The notes: generated by a model from the sequence alone, not told the origin. 64,000 bases of DNA from Clostridiales bacterium (GCA_019410105.1 DXTB01000002.1:80040-144039); one strand, 5' to 3'; shown: positions 37,512 through 46,682, numbered from the stretch's first letter. Made by a program: numbers and translations.

Positions 37512-37542
37512 AGGGTACACCTTCCACCCGGGGGAAAGTCAA
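37512..37542 (-). promoter_or_regulatory. MerR-type promoter/operator with 19-bp spacer
   Basis: On the minus strand, TTGACT, a 19-base spacer and TACCCT. A 21-bp near-palindrome at 37519-37539 (two mismatched pairs) fills the spacer. A 19-bp spacer with a centred dyad is the hallmark of MerR-activated promoters. Confidence 0.8.
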
Positions 37543-37663
37543 GAGACTTTCAAAATTTTTGTACAGGGGGTGGGAAGTTGGCGCCGGATGTGGTACAATA
37601 ACCGCAATGCGGCGATTGTGCGGCTGGACAGGCTGATACAGCGGCGCAAGTTCGGAAAGGGTG

Positions 37664-37692
37664 CCATATCCATTCTGCGGATATGGTACAAT
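37664..37692 (+). promoter_or_regulatory. mutY promoter region with inverted repeat
   Basis: TGGTACAAT (extended -10, TACAAT at 37687-37692) lies six bases before ATG 37699. CCATATCC (37664-37671) and GGATATGG (37679-37686) form an 8-bp inverted repeat abutting it. A second TGGTACAAT occurs at about 37589-37597. Confidence 0.45.
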
Positions 37693-37698
37693 CATACC

Positions 37699-38781
37699 AT
37701 GTGCGGTGAGAATTTGACAACCAAAACTGTTTTACAAGATTTGCCGGGGCCGCTGTTGGCGTGGTATCGGGCCAATGCCCGGGACCTGCCCTGGCGGCGG
37801 ACCACAGACCCGTATCAGATCTGGGTCTCGGAGATCATGCTGCAGCAGACCCGGGTAGCGGCGGTGCTGGGGTATTATGCCCGCTTTCTGGAGACATTCC
37901 CCACGGTGGAGGCTTTGGCAGCCGCCCCGGAGGAGCGGCTGATGAAGCTGTGGGAGGGCCTGGGCTATTACAGCCGGGCCAGGAACCTGCAGAAGGCCGC
38001 CAGGATCGTGGCGGAGCAGGGCGGCCGGTTTCCGGACACCTACCAGGACCTGCTGGCCTTGCCGGGGGTGGGGGACTACACCGCCAGCGCCATTGCCTCC
38101 GCCGCCTTCGGCCGACGGGAAGCGGCGGTGGACGGCAACGTGCTGCGGGTGGTCATGCGGCTGACGGACTGCCGGGACGATATTGCCGATCCCAAGGTAA
38201 AAAAGGCCGTGCGGGCACAGATCCAGGCCGTCATGCCGGAGGCTGAGGCGGATATCCGCGTCTTCAATCAGGCCACCATGGAGCTGGGGGCCACGGTCTG
38301 CGCACCCAACGGCCCGCCCCGGTGTCTGGAGTGTCCGGCCATGGCCTTCTGCAAGGGCCGCCTTCGGGGCACGGCAGAGGATCTGCCAGTGAAGGGGGCC
38401 AAAAAGCCCCGCCGGGTGGAGGAGAAGACGGTGTTCCTGCTGGTGCGGGACGGAAAGATCGCCCTGCGGAAGCGGCCGGGGACCGGCCTGCTGGCGGGCC
38501 TGTGGGAGTTTCCCAACGTGGAGGGAGCCCTGGACGAGGCTGCCGCCGGAGCGGCGGTGTCCGTCTGGGGCCTGGAGCCCAGGCGGTGGGAGAGCCGACT
38601 GACGGCGAAGCACATCTTTACCCATGTGGAGTGGCACATGACCGGTTACACCCTGGAGGTGGCGGGAGACGGCCCGGCGGACTTCGTCTGGGCAGATGCC
38701 GGAGCCCTGTCGGACCGGGCGGTGCCCTCCGCCTTTGGGCGGTATTACACGGAAGCGGCAGCACGCTTGAAGGAGGAGTGA
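37699..38781 (+). CDS. mutY: A/G-specific adenine glycosylase
   Basis: A base-excision repair enzyme of about 360 residues that removes adenine opposite 8-oxoguanine. Landmarks: WVSEIMLQQTRVAAV, the helix-hairpin-helix LPGVGDYTASAIAS with the catalytic Asp nearby in VDGNVLRV, the [4Fe-4S] loop CLECPAMAFC, and a C-terminal NUDIX-like domain (LWEFPNVEG). The start is uncertain. ATG 37699 has no ribosome site and could be leaderless, since a -10-like box is six bases upstream; TTG 37714 is an alternative. Confidence 0.93.
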   Translation: MCGENLTTKTVLQDLPGPLLAWYRANARDLPWRRTTDPYQIWVSEIMLQQTRVAAVLGYYARFLETFPTVEALAAAPEERLMKLWEGLGYYSRARNLQKAARIVAEQGGRFPDTYQDLLALPGVGDYTASAIASAAFGRREAAVDGNVLRVVMRLTDCRDDIADPKVKKAVRAQIQAVMPEAEADIRVFNQATMELGATVCAPNGPPRCLECPAMAFCKGRLRGTAEDLPVKGAKKPRRVEEKTVFLLVRDGKIALRKRPGTGLLAGLWEFPNVEGALDEAAAGAAVSVWGLEPRRWESRLTAKHIFTHVEWHMTGYTLEVAGDGPADFVWADAGALSDRAVPSAFGRYYTEAAARLKEE

Positions 38782-38784
38782 CGA

Positions 38785-39042
38785 ATGGGCTGGCTGGTGG
38801 GACTGCCCCTGGGGCTGTTTCGGCTGCTGGGGAGTATTTTGCTGGTGGCGCTGCGGTTTGCGGTGCCCATTCTCATTCTCGTGGCGGTGATCTTGGTGGT
38901 GCGGCATGTGCGGAGGCGGTCCGCCCGGTACCGGGCGGAGGACGAGGACAGGCAGGAGCCGAAATTTCACGGCCCTGTGTATACGGTGGATTATGAGGAG
39001 GTCCCGGACTCCGAGGACCAGAAGAAGGACGAGGGCAACTGA
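38785..39042 (+). CDS. small membrane protein of unknown function
   Basis: An 85-residue protein with a hydrophobic N-terminal half (two short helices to about residue 43), then a basic RRRSARYR stretch and an acidic tail. ATG 38785 lies three bases after the mutY stop, with GGAGGAG upstream. It belongs to the mutY-tdk gene string. No known family is recognised. Confidence 0.6.
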   Translation: MGWLVGLPLGLFRLLGSILLVALRFAVPILILVAVILVVRHVRRRSARYRAEDEDRQEPKFHGPVYTVDYEEVPDSEDQKKDEGN

Positions 39043-39240
39043 ATGGAACTCATCAACCTGGCGGGCATCGCCCTGCTGGCCCTGCTGACCCGCAAGCTGG
39101 TCTGGTGCCTCCGGTGGCTGTGGTGCTATTACCATGGGAAGGAGACGCCGGAGCCCGTCTCCTTCCTGCCCCGGCGGACGGGGGAGACCTTTGAGGAACG
39201 CATCCGGCAGGCGAGAGAGCAAAACGAGGAGGATTCGTGA
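39043..39240 (+). CDS. small membrane-associated protein of unknown function
   Basis: A 65-residue protein with one hydrophobic N-terminal helix and a polar tail (TGETFEERIRQAREQNEED). It abuts the previous stop and overlaps the next start by one base (TGATG). Not recognised. Confidence 0.55.
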   Translation: MELINLAGIALLALLTRKLVWCLRWLWCYYHGKETPEPVSFLPRRTGETFEERIRQAREQNEEDS

Positions 39241-39707
39241 TGCCCTTCTGGAGGAAAAGCGAGGATCCCTGGGATATGGAGCCGGAGAAACGGCGCACCT
39301 GGACAGCGGGGGAGCCCCAGCCCCCGGCCGCCGACGGGGAGGTGTGGAAGGTCCCAGGGGAGAAGGAGACAGCGGAGGAGCAGACGCCGTCTGCCATGAC
39401 CTGCCCCTGGTGCGGGCAGGAGATGCGGATGGGGTATCTGGTGGGCGGAAGGGACGCTGTCCGCCTGGTGTGGGAGCGTCCCGGCGCGTTTCGCCTGGCG
39501 GATGCCGACGGAACCCTCTACCTCCGGGGGGACGGTTCCTTCTGGAGCGATTACAAGCTGGCCTGGCACTGCGAGGCGTGCCGCAAGCTGGTCCTTGACA
39601 CGGCCAACTGCACCCGGGCGGAGCATCTGACCTCCGAGGAGATCAACCGCCGCATCATCTACGGGGCTGATGCAGAGCATTTATCCGAAAGCCGAGAGGA
39701 GGAGTGA
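39240..39707 (+). CDS. zinc-ribbon protein, first of a tandem pair (DUF6487-like)
   Basis: A 155-residue protein. N-terminal MPFWRKSEDPWDMEPEK, then the ribbon half CPWCGQEMRMGYLVGGRD near residue 55 and a second Cys pair, CEACRKLVL. The pattern resembles PF20097-type (DUF6487) proteins, recalled rather than searched. It is paralogous to the next gene. ATG 39240 has GAGGAGG six bases upstream. Function unknown. Confidence 0.65.
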   Translation: MPFWRKSEDPWDMEPEKRRTWTAGEPQPPAADGEVWKVPGEKETAEEQTPSAMTCPWCGQEMRMGYLVGGRDAVRLVWERPGAFRLADADGTLYLRGDGSFWSDYKLAWHCEACRKLVLDTANCTRAEHLTSEEINRRIIYGADAEHLSESREEE

Positions 39708-39709
39708 CC

Positions 39710-40201
39710 GTGCCCTTCTGGAAGAAAAGCGAGGATCCCTGGGACTATGAGCCGGAAAAGCCGTCCCGTCCGGCGGAGCCGGGGCAGGAGGAGAAGGACT
39801 GCGCTCCCAGCCTGATGGACGAGCTCCGGGACTGGAACGAGGAGCGGAAGGAGAAGAAGGCCCTGCGGGAGACCCCGCCCCCGCCCATGATCTGTCCTTG
39901 GTGCGGGCAGGAGATGGAGGTGGGGACGATCACTGGGGGACGGGACAGTGTCCAGTGGTGGCCCGGCTGGCCCAACCGGTTCTTTGGTGCCAGCGGCCCG
40001 GAGATCGATATCCTCCATGAGGGGAGCCTTTTCAACAGGTACAAGACCGCCTGGCTCTGCCGCGGCTGCCGCAGGATGGTGATGGAAATTCCGGAGGAGG
40101 AGATCCCCAAGCCCCTGACGTCGGAGAAAGCGGCGGAGCAGCTGGAGGAACAGCGGCGGCGGGAGGCCCAGCGGAAGATCGACCGTGGGCTGCAGGGCTG
40201 A
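39710..40201 (+). CDS. zinc-ribbon protein, second of a tandem pair (DUF6487-like)
   Basis: A 163-residue paralog of the preceding protein. It starts MPFWKKSEDPWDYEPEK and has CPWCGQEMEVGTITGGRD and CRGCRRMVM. GTG 39710 is chosen because it gives the same N-terminus as its paralog and has GAGGAGGAG upstream; GTG 39704 would add two residues. The pair probably arose by local duplication. Confidence 0.65.
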   Translation: MPFWKKSEDPWDYEPEKPSRPAEPGQEEKDCAPSLMDELRDWNEERKEKKALRETPPPPMICPWCGQEMEVGTITGGRDSVQWWPGWPNRFFGASGPEIDILHEGSLFNRYKTAWLCRGCRRMVMEIPEEEIPKPLTSEKAAEQLEEQRRREAQRKIDRGLQG

Positions 40202-40290
40202 GGATCCCTCCCGGCGGAGGGGACCGGCACCAAAGAGAAGGCGGCGGAGTGCCGCATAAGAAGATACATAGAGAGGGAGAAAACAGACAA

Positions 40291-40881
40291 ATGGCACAGC
40301 TCTATTTCAAATACGGGGCCATGGGTTCCAGCAAGACCGCAAACGCCCTGATGACCCGGTTCAACTACGAAGAGCGGGGGCAGAAGACCCTGCTGGTCAA
40401 GCCCCGGCTGGACACCCGGGACGGGGACCACATGGTGGTTTCCCGCATCGGCCTCACCTATCCCTGCATCTACTTTGACGAGATGCAGCAGCTCTCTGTC
40501 ATGGAACTGCAGCAGAACGCCTGCGTCATCGTGGACGAGGCCCAGTTTTTGACCCGGGAGGAGGTCATGTACCTGGTGGGTCTGGTGGATGACCTGGGCA
40601 TCCCCGTCATCTGCTACGGCCTGCGGGCGGACTTCAAGGGGGACCTGTTCCCCGGCAGCGAGGCCCTGCTGGTGATGGCCGACAAGATCGAGGAGGTCAA
40701 GACCATCTGCTGGTGCGGCAAGAAAGCCACCTTCAACGCCCGGTTCGATGCTGCCGGCAAGGTGCTGAAGGAGGGTGAGCAGGTGGTGCTGGGGGCCAAC
40801 GACCAGTACATCGGGCTGTGCCGCAAGCACTGGATGGCCGGGGACCTGGGCCCGGACTTCCGCCCCGAGGACCTGCTGTGA
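40291..40881 (+). CDS. tdk: thymidine kinase (type II)
   Basis: A 196-residue salvage enzyme phosphorylating thymidine with ATP. P-loop GAMGSSKT at about residues 9-16, the catalytic region VDEAQFL, and the lasso/zinc region CWCGKKATFNARF with a later CRKH. ATG 40291 follows GAGAGGGAG. The stop overlaps the next gene's GTG. Confidence 0.95.
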   Translation: MAQLYFKYGAMGSSKTANALMTRFNYEERGQKTLLVKPRLDTRDGDHMVVSRIGLTYPCIYFDEMQQLSVMELQQNACVIVDEAQFLTREEVMYLVGLVDDLGIPVICYGLRADFKGDLFPGSEALLVMADKIEEVKTICWCGKKATFNARFDAAGKVLKEGEQVVLGANDQYIGLCRKHWMAGDLGPDFRPEDLL

Positions 40882-41750
40882 TCTGCCGCCTGTGCCCCAG
40901 AAACTGCGGCGAGGAGCGGACGGAGACGAGGCGGGGCGGCGTGTGCGGGATGCCCAGCGTGCCCGTGGCGGCCCGGGCCATGCTCCACCTCTGGGAGGAG
41001 CCGTGCCTGGTGGGGGAGCGCGGCGCCGGGTGCGTGTTCTTCTCCGGCTGCAATCTCCGGTGCTGCTTCTGCCAGAACAAGCCCATCTCCCAGGGGGAGG
41101 TGGGAAAGGTCCTGACGGCGGAGCGGCTCCGGGAGATCTTTCACGAGCTGATCGGACAGGAGGCCGCCTGCCTGGACCTGGTGACCCCCACCCACTTCAC
41201 CGACGCGGTTCTGGAGGCCCTGGGGGACGAGGAATGGCCCGTGCCGGTGGTGTGGAACTGCGGCGGCTATGAGAAACCGGAGACTCTCCGCCGTCTGGAG
41301 GGGAAGGTACAGGTGTATCTGCCGGACTTGAAGTATGGCCTCTCCGAACCTGCCCGCAAATACTCTGGCGCGGCGGACTACTTTGACTGGGCCAAGCGGG
41401 CCATTCTGGAGATGTTCCGCCAGACCGGGCCTTACCGGATGGAAAACGGCCTTTTAAAGCAGGGTGTGTTGATCCGACATCTTCTGTTGCCAGGGGAACT
41501 GGAGAACACCCGAAGAGTCATCGACTGGGTGGCGGAGAGCTTCCGCCCCGGGGAGGTGCTGTTTTCCCTCATGAGCCAGTATACGCCCCAGCCAGGGGCA
41601 GAAGGGAAACTGGCCCGCCACGTGACCAAGGCGGAGTACCGGGCGGCAGTGGAGTACATGGAAAACTGCGGGATCACCGACGGCTACACCCAGGAGCGGA
41701 CGTCGGCCAGGGAGGAGTACACCCCGGCCTTTGACCTGCGGGGAATTTGA
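40878..41750 (+). CDS. radical SAM protein, PflX-like (COG1313)
   Basis: A 290-residue radical SAM enzyme. ICRLCPRNCGEERT at the N-terminus carries extra cysteines, and the radical SAM motif CNLRCCFC is near residue 60. The LHLWEEPCLVGERGAGCVFFSGC block (shown in part) is the PflX signature. The family resembles pyruvate-formate-lyase activases but its partner is unknown. GTG 40878 overlaps the tdk stop by four bases (GTGA). Confidence 0.85.
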   Translation: MICRLCPRNCGEERTETRRGGVCGMPSVPVAARAMLHLWEEPCLVGERGAGCVFFSGCNLRCCFCQNKPISQGEVGKVLTAERLREIFHELIGQEAACLDLVTPTHFTDAVLEALGDEEWPVPVVWNCGGYEKPETLRRLEGKVQVYLPDLKYGLSEPARKYSGAADYFDWAKRAILEMFRQTGPYRMENGLLKQGVLIRHLLLPGELENTRRVIDWVAESFRPGEVLFSLMSQYTPQPGAEGKLARHVTKAEYRAAVEYMENCGITDGYTQERTSAREEYTPAFDLRGI

Positions 41751-41772
41751 GTGCTTGCCTTCAGACGCGGTA

Positions 41773-41801
41773 TGGACAAATTCCATGGCCTATGTTATAT
41801 T
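41773..41801 (+). promoter_or_regulatory. promoter upstream of the 41.8-kb small genes
   Basis: TGGACA (41773-41778), a 17-base spacer, TATATT (41796-41801). Confidence 0.65.
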
Positions 41802-41830
41802 GGAAAAAACAAGACCGAGGGGGCGGAGAG

Positions 41831-41941
41831 ATGATCCGCGGCAAGTGGAAGTGGCTGTTGATCCTGCTGGCGGCGCTGGCTGTGCTGGTGGGGCTGATGG
41901 CTTTGGAGACCCTGCTGGGCAGCGTCCGCAAGTGCGGCTGA
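41831..41941 (+). CDS. 36-residue membrane peptide
   Basis: Encodes a basic N-terminus (MIRGKWKW), one hydrophobic helix and a short SVRKCG end. AGGGGG is six bases before ATG 41831 and a promoter is 30 bases upstream. A short single-span peptide of unknown role. Confidence 0.5.
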   Translation: MIRGKWKWLLILLAALAVLVGLMALETLLGSVRKCG

Positions 41942-41975
41942 GCCCCGGCGGCCCTATTTGCAGAGGAGGGATTTC

Positions 41976-42461
41976 ATGACCCGAAGCGTGAAGCGAGTGG
42001 TACTGGTCCTACTGGCGGCGGCCGTCCTGGCCTTTGCAGCCTGGATGCTGTGGCCCCGCTCCATCGGGGATGCGGTGGATCTGGAGGGCGAGGATTTATA
42101 CGGCTTTTTGGTCACCCTCGATGTGCGAGACGGGCAGAGCCAGACAGACTCTGAGAGCTATACTGTCTCTGCGGACAGCGAACAGGCAGAGGCAATCCTG
42201 GAGCTGTTGGATCAGTACACCTATCATTTCTGCTGGGATACACTGACAGGCGCAGACGTTATTTCGGAGATCGGCGACATCATCGTGGATCTGGATGCCA
42301 GCGGGGACCTTGAGCGGAAGCTTTCCGTCTCCAACGGCACCGGCAAAGCCAGGGTCAACGGCCGGGTGGTCCGTATCGGCTATTTTGGCAGTGGGCAGGC
42401 CGCCGCACTGTGCGAACAGCTCTCCGCTATCCTCCGGGGCGAATCGGGGGTTGCAAACTGA
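41976..42461 (+). CDS. hypothetical membrane-anchored protein
   Basis: A 161-residue protein with an N-terminal anchor (about residues 7-26) and an extracytoplasmic domain of about 130 residues with alternating strands. ATG 41976 has GAGGAGGG five bases upstream. No family was recognised. It probably shares the transcript of the preceding membrane peptide and ends before a terminator. Confidence 0.65.
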   Translation: MTRSVKRVVLVLLAAAVLAFAAWMLWPRSIGDAVDLEGEDLYGFLVTLDVRDGQSQTDSESYTVSADSEQAEAILELLDQYTYHFCWDTLTGADVISEIGDIIVDLDASGDLERKLSVSNGTGKARVNGRVVRIGYFGSGQAAALCEQLSAILRGESGVAN

Positions 42462-42483
42462 ATCCCGTGTCTTTATAATGAGA

Positions 42484-42513
42484 GGGCTGTCCGGTGCGGA
42501 CAGCCCGATTTTT
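42484..42513 (+). terminator. terminator before the second MATE gene
   Basis: GGGCTGTCCG pairs with CGGACAGCCC across GTG and is followed by GATTTTT. Confidence 0.85.
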
Positions 42514-42536
42514 GTGTGTTTTGGGAGAGACCTGCT

Positions 42537-43928
42537 ATGAAGCTGGAGAACAATCTGGGCACGGACCCCATCCGGCCCCTGGTGCTGCGGATCGCCATAC
42601 CCAGTATGCTGGCCCAGTTCGTCAGCGTGCTGTACAGCATCGTGGACCGCATCTACATCAGCAACATCCCCTTGGTGGGGGAGACCGCTCTCGCGGGCGT
42701 GGGGGTCTGCGGGCCGGTGGTGACGCTGATCGGCGCATTCGCCTCTCTTATCGGCGTGGGCGGCGCGCCGCTCATGAGCATCCGCATGGGGGCGGGTAAA
42801 ACGGAGGAGGCCCGGCGGATCCTCTCCAACAGCTTCCTGATGCTGTGTGTCTGCTCCGTGGTGCTGATGGCGGGGGTGTTCCCCCTGCGCCAGCCCATGC
42901 TGATGGCCTTCGGCGCAAGCGATGCCACCTACGGCTACGCCAATACCTATTTCACCGTCTATCTCTGCGGGACGGTGTTCAACCTGCTGGCTCTGGGGCT
43001 GAACCAGTTCATCATCTGCCAGGGCTACGCCCGGAAGGGCATGATCTCCGTCATGCTGGGGGCGGCACTGAACATCGTGCTGGACCCGGTGTTCATCTTT
43101 CTCTTTGACATGGGGGTGGCTGGGGCTGCCGTGGCCACGGTCCTCTCTCAGCTGGCCAGCTGCCTCTATGTACTGCGGTTTCTCTTCGGCAAGTCTGTGC
43201 CCATCGCCATCACTTTCGGCGGTTACGACGGGCGGCTGATGCTCCGCATCCTGGCGGTGGGCATGACGCCCTTCCTCATCATCGGCGTGGACAACATCAT
43301 GATTATCTCCATGAACGCCATCCTCCAGTCCTATGGCGGGGCGGAGCTGGGAGACCGTCTGGTGACCTGCGCCACCATCGCCCAGAGCTTCATGCTGGTG
43401 GTGACCATGCCCCTGGGAGGCATTTCCGCCGGCACAGGCACCATCCTGGCGTACAACTACGGCGCCCGGCGGCGGGACCGGATCCTGAAGGCCCAGGCAT
43501 TCATCGCCGGACTGTGCGTGGCCTATGTGACGGCCCTGTTTCTGCTGGCCCGTCTGGGGGGAGCTCTCTTCGTGCGCCTCTTCACCACGGAGCCGGAGCT
43601 GGCAGCGGAGGCCCTCTCCGCCATCCACATCTGCACCCTGGCCCTGATCCCCCTGGGGCTGCAGTACGCCATTGTGGACGGATTCACCGGCATGGGAAAG
43701 GTACAGCTGGCCCTGCCCCTGTCCGCCTTCCGGAAGGCGGTGTACTTTATCGCCCTGTTTGCCCTGCCGGCGGTCTTCGGCGCTCGGGCCGCATTCTACG
43801 CGGAACCCATCTCCGACATCGCGGGGCCGGTGGTGAGCATCGCAGTCTATGCCCTGTGCATCCGGCGGATTCTGGATTTCCCCGCGGACCCGCCCGCTGC
43901 GGAGAACAAGTCCACGCTGCCATCCTGA
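42537..43928 (+). CDS. MATE family efflux transporter (second copy)
   Basis: A 463-residue protein with about 12 membrane helices. Typical blocks are RIAIPSMLAQFVSVLYSIVDRIYIS near the N-terminus (shown in part: IPSMLAQFVSVLYSIVD) and MPLGGISAGTGTILAYNYGAR in mid-protein. It is only distantly similar to the MATE protein at 15988-17370 and has no adjacent regulator. ATG 42537 has GGGAGAGA upstream. Substrate unknown. Confidence 0.9.
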   Translation: MKLENNLGTDPIRPLVLRIAIPSMLAQFVSVLYSIVDRIYISNIPLVGETALAGVGVCGPVVTLIGAFASLIGVGGAPLMSIRMGAGKTEEARRILSNSFLMLCVCSVVLMAGVFPLRQPMLMAFGASDATYGYANTYFTVYLCGTVFNLLALGLNQFIICQGYARKGMISVMLGAALNIVLDPVFIFLFDMGVAGAAVATVLSQLASCLYVLRFLFGKSVPIAITFGGYDGRLMLRILAVGMTPFLIIGVDNIMIISMNAILQSYGGAELGDRLVTCATIAQSFMLVVTMPLGGISAGTGTILAYNYGARRRDRILKAQAFIAGLCVAYVTALFLLARLGGALFVRLFTTEPELAAEALSAIHICTLALIPLGLQYAIVDGFTGMGKVQLALPLSAFRKAVYFIALFALPAVFGARAAFYAEPISDIAGPVVSIAVYALCIRRILDFPADPPAAENKSTLPS

Positions 43929-43932
43929 TCGA

Positions 43933-43968
43933 CAAAGCGGCACAGCCTTCGGCTGTGCCGCTTTGTTT
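43933..43968 (+). terminator. terminator after the second MATE gene
   Basis: CAAAGCGGCACAGCC pairs perfectly with its complement across TTC and is followed by TTTG. It lies between converging genes and may act both ways. Confidence 0.85.
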
Positions 43969-44093
43969 GTATAAGATCGTCGGTTCAGACAGAGATGGAG
44001 AATTGCTATAAGGGGACACGAAAAGAAGGGAAGTCCGCTCCGTATGGAACCAACGGCCGCTCTGCAGAGCAGGGGCTGCTGCGCCGGCTTTCC

Positions 44094-45146
44094 TCATTCG
44101 CCGTCCTCCCCCCTCCGGCGATCCCCCAGCTTCCGCAGGGACTCCAGGGCCTCGGCAAAGGCTTTGGCGCTGGCGGAGGGGTTGCCCCGCAGGATGCGCA
44201 GGGACTGGCGATAACGCCTGGCGGTGCGGGCGCGGATGGAAGCTTCCCGGTCCCGGAGTCGGTCCAAAAGCTGCTGGACTTCCGCCCGGCGGGCCTCCAG
44301 AGACTCCTCTGTCAGGTCCCTGGCAGCTGCCAGCCGGTCCCGGTAGGCCTCCAGAGCCTCCTGGATGTTGGCAAGGGCTGTCAGCTTGGCATCGGTCCGG
44401 CGGCGCAGGGACTCCTCCAGCTGGGCCTGGCGGCGTCGGGCGCCCTTGGCATAGGCCTCCTGAATCTGGCGGCGGGTGTCCTCCCAGCGCTCCTGCCGGA
44501 GCAGCCGCTCCACCTCCGTGCGCTCCCGGAAGCGGCGCAGGTCCTCCTCCGCAAAGGCGGAGATCACCTCCACCCGCTTGGCAAGGCGGCGCAGGTCCTC
44601 GTTCTCCTCCGTGAGGCGGGTGAGGACCTCCCGCAGGTCCATGGCGGCCTGGAAGGACCGGACTGCGTCTACGGTGACGGCGATGGTCAGCAGGAACGCC
44701 AGAGGATCCACCAGGAAGGCGGGCAGCCGCAGCACCAGATCCTCCACAGGCGGGTGCAGAAACCGCACCAGCAGGATGGAGAAGGCGCCCCAGGCCAGGG
44801 AGCTGGTGAGGCAGATATAGCCGTTGAGGTTGAAGGGCTGCTTGGAGTAATCCCAGTAACGGACTTTGAAGAGGGCCTCCATGGCGGCACCGGTGACATA
44901 CTCCAGCGCCGTGGCGGCCAGCATGCCCAGCAGGAAAACCAGCCACAGGCTGTCCCGCACGGGGATGGTGGCCAGCAGGATGATGACGGCGCCGGTGCCA
45001 TAGATGGGCAGCATGGGGCCGTGAAGAAAGCCACGGTTCACCCACTGGCGCCGCTTGGCGGAGACGTAGCAGGATTCCCACACCCAGCCGAGAAAGCAGT
45101 AGAGAAAGAAGAACAGCAGCCACTGTCCCAGGGAATAGACGTACAT
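44094..45146 (-). CDS. CmpB-like putative ABC transporter permease with coiled-coil tail
   Basis: A 350-residue protein. The first 160 residues hold about five membrane helices with the CmpB-type motifs [21 protein letters not shown] and [14 protein letters not shown]. The remainder is a long Arg/Glu-rich coiled coil (about residues 175-340). The family name is by similarity only and a transport role is not proven. ATG 45146 has GGAGG four bases upstream. Confidence 0.8.
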   Translation of the reverse strand: MYVYSLGQWLLFFFLYCFLGWVWESCYVSAKRRQWVNRGFLHGPMLPIYGTGAVIILLATIPVRDSLWLVFLLGMLAATALEYVTGAAMEALFKVRYWDYSKQPFNLNGYICLTSSLAWGAFSILLVRFLHPPVEDLVLRLPAFLVDPLAFLLTIAVTVDAVRSFQAAMDLREVLTRLTEENEDLRRLAKRVEVISAFAEEDLRRFRERTEVERLLRQERWEDTRRQIQEAYAKGARRRQAQLEESLRRRTDAKLTALANIQEALEAYRDRLAAARDLTEESLEARRAEVQQLLDRLRDREASIRARTARRYRQSLRILRGNPSASAKAFAEALESLRKLGDRRRGEDGE

Positions 45147-45171
45147 AAGACCTCCGGTTTCAAATGAGGGA

Positions 45172-45209
45172 GCCGCCCGTCCCGCCAGAGCCCCGGCGGG
45201 ACGGGCGGC
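45172..45209 (-). terminator. hairpin after the CorC-type gene
   Basis: A 15-bp perfect stem (GCCGCCCGTCCCGCC) with an 8-base loop. There is no clear T-run on the minus strand, so termination may be partial. Confidence 0.55.
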
Positions 45210-45221
45210 GGGTTCGTCCGG

Positions 45222-46505
45222 TCAGTGCTGTGCCGCGCCCTCCGCGGTCTCCGGCGCCTCCGCCGCCACGGCCACCCGAACCTCCAGCACCCGGCGGTGG
45301 TCCACCATGGTCACAGTGACGTCCAGGCCCTCCGCCTGGAAGTGGTCCCCCACCAGGGGCAGGCGGCCCAGCTGGTCGATCACCCAGCCGGAGACGGTGC
45401 TGGCGTCGCAGTCCCCCTTGATGGAGAACAGATCGTACAAGTCGGAGAGGTCGGCGCCGGCGGCCACCAGGAAGCTGCCGTCGCTCTGCTTGCGGAAGGA
45501 CTCCACCACTTCATCGTGCTCGTCCCAGATCTCGCCCACCAGCTCCTCCAGGATGTCCTCCATGGTCAGCAGGCCCTCGGTGCCGCCGTACTCATCCACC
45601 ACGATGGCCATGTGGGTCTTTTTTTTCTGCAGCGTCCGCAGCAGCAGGCCCAGGTCCGCATTGGCGGTGGTATAGTGGACCGGCGTGATGCAGCCGGAGA
45701 TGTTGCCCTGGCCCCGGTAGCGGGCGGCGTTGAAGTCCTTCTCATGGATCACGCCCACGATGTCATCTACGTCCTTGTGGTACACCGGCAGGCGGGAGTA
45801 GCCGCTCTCAGCGAACACGGCGGCGATCTCCTCCATGGAGGCAGAGTCCTCCACTGCCACGATGTCCACTCGGGGCGTCAGGATGTCCCCGGCCTCCAGG
45901 TCGCCGAACTCGATGGCGGAGCGGATCAGCTGGCTCTCGTGCTGGTCCAGACCTCCCTCGTTCTCCGCCTCGGATACCATGGTGATTAGTTCCTCTTCCG
46001 TGATGCCCTGGTCCTCAGAGGGGTGGAAGATCATGTTCAGCAGCCGCTTCCACTGGGAGAACAGGAAGTTCAGTGGCCGCAGGACCAGCAGAAACACCCG
46101 CAGGATGGGCGCGGAGAACATGGCGAAGCTCTCCGCGTGCTCCTTGGCCAGGCTCTTGGGGGAAATCTCGCCGAAGATCAGCACCACCAGCGTCAACACC
46201 ACCGTAGAGACGGTGGGGCCGTAAGCCGCATACAGCTTGGTGAACAGCACTGTGCCCACAGTGGAGGCGGTGATGTTCACGATGTTGTTGCCGATGAGGA
46301 TGGTGGAGATCAGCCGGTCATAGTCCTCCACCAGGTCCATGGCAAGAGCAGCCCGGTGGTCGCCGGACTCCGCCCGGCTCTTCATCCGGATCTTGTTCAG
46401 GCAGGAGAAGGCGGTCTCCGTGGCGGAGAAATAGGCCGACATCATCACCAGCAGGACGATGGCCACGGTCATTGATATAGTGGAACTGTCCATGGGAAAA
46501 ATCAT
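45222..46505 (-). CDS. hemolysin/CorC family membrane protein (DUF21-CBS-CorC)
   Basis: A protein of about 427 residues. An N-terminal DUF21 (CNNM) membrane domain includes [16 protein letters not shown] and [14 protein letters not shown]. Two CBS domains follow (about residues 200-330) and a C-terminal CorC/HlyC FAD-like domain. Relatives take part in Mg2+ or Co2+ resistance and export. The start is uncertain: ATG 46505 has a very close GAGGAG and ATG 46493 a distant one. The upstream region holds a separately transcribed, structured RNA. Confidence 0.88.
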   Translation of the reverse strand: MIFPMDSSTISMTVAIVLLVMMSAYFSATETAFSCLNKIRMKSRAESGDHRAALAMDLVEDYDRLISTILIGNNIVNITASTVGTVLFTKLYAAYGPTVSTVVLTLVVLIFGEISPKSLAKEHAESFAMFSAPILRVFLLVLRPLNFLFSQWKRLLNMIFHPSEDQGITEEELITMVSEAENEGGLDQHESQLIRSAIEFGDLEAGDILTPRVDIVAVEDSASMEEIAAVFAESGYSRLPVYHKDVDDIVGVIHEKDFNAARYRGQGNISGCITPVHYTTANADLGLLLRTLQKKKTHMAIVVDEYGGTEGLLTMEDILEELVGEIWDEHDEVVESFRKQSDGSFLVAAGADLSDLYDLFSIKGDCDASTVSGWVIDQLGRLPLVGDHFQAEGLDVTVTMVDHRRVLEVRVAVAAEAPETAEGAAQH

Positions 46506-46548
46506 CACTCCTCAAAAAAATCAGCGGATCCCTGAGGCCCAAAACGCG

Positions 46549-46676
46549 AAAAGGGCAGTCTCACCCCTTGGGGCAGACTGTCCTTCTGAAAGACACCTCG
46601 GTATGTATGGGTGGGCAACGGAGGTTCGTCCACGCGGGTTCACAGATCCTTCCTGGCCGGCAGGCCAACTTACTTA
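46549..46676 (-). ncRNA. candidate structured small RNA or leader RNA upstream of the CorC-type gene
   Basis: About 128 nucleotides from a strong promoter to a classic terminator. The terminator pairs GGACAGTCTGCCCC with GGGGTGAGACTGCCC and ends in TTTT at 46552-46549. A second stem, ACCTCCG..CGAGGT, lies upstream of it. No open reading frame with a ribosome site is present. It may be an independent small RNA (some elements recall 6S-type RNAs) or a terminating leader controlling the gene at 46505. I could not match it to a known riboswitch. Confidence 0.6.
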
Positions 46677-46682
46677 TCTGCT

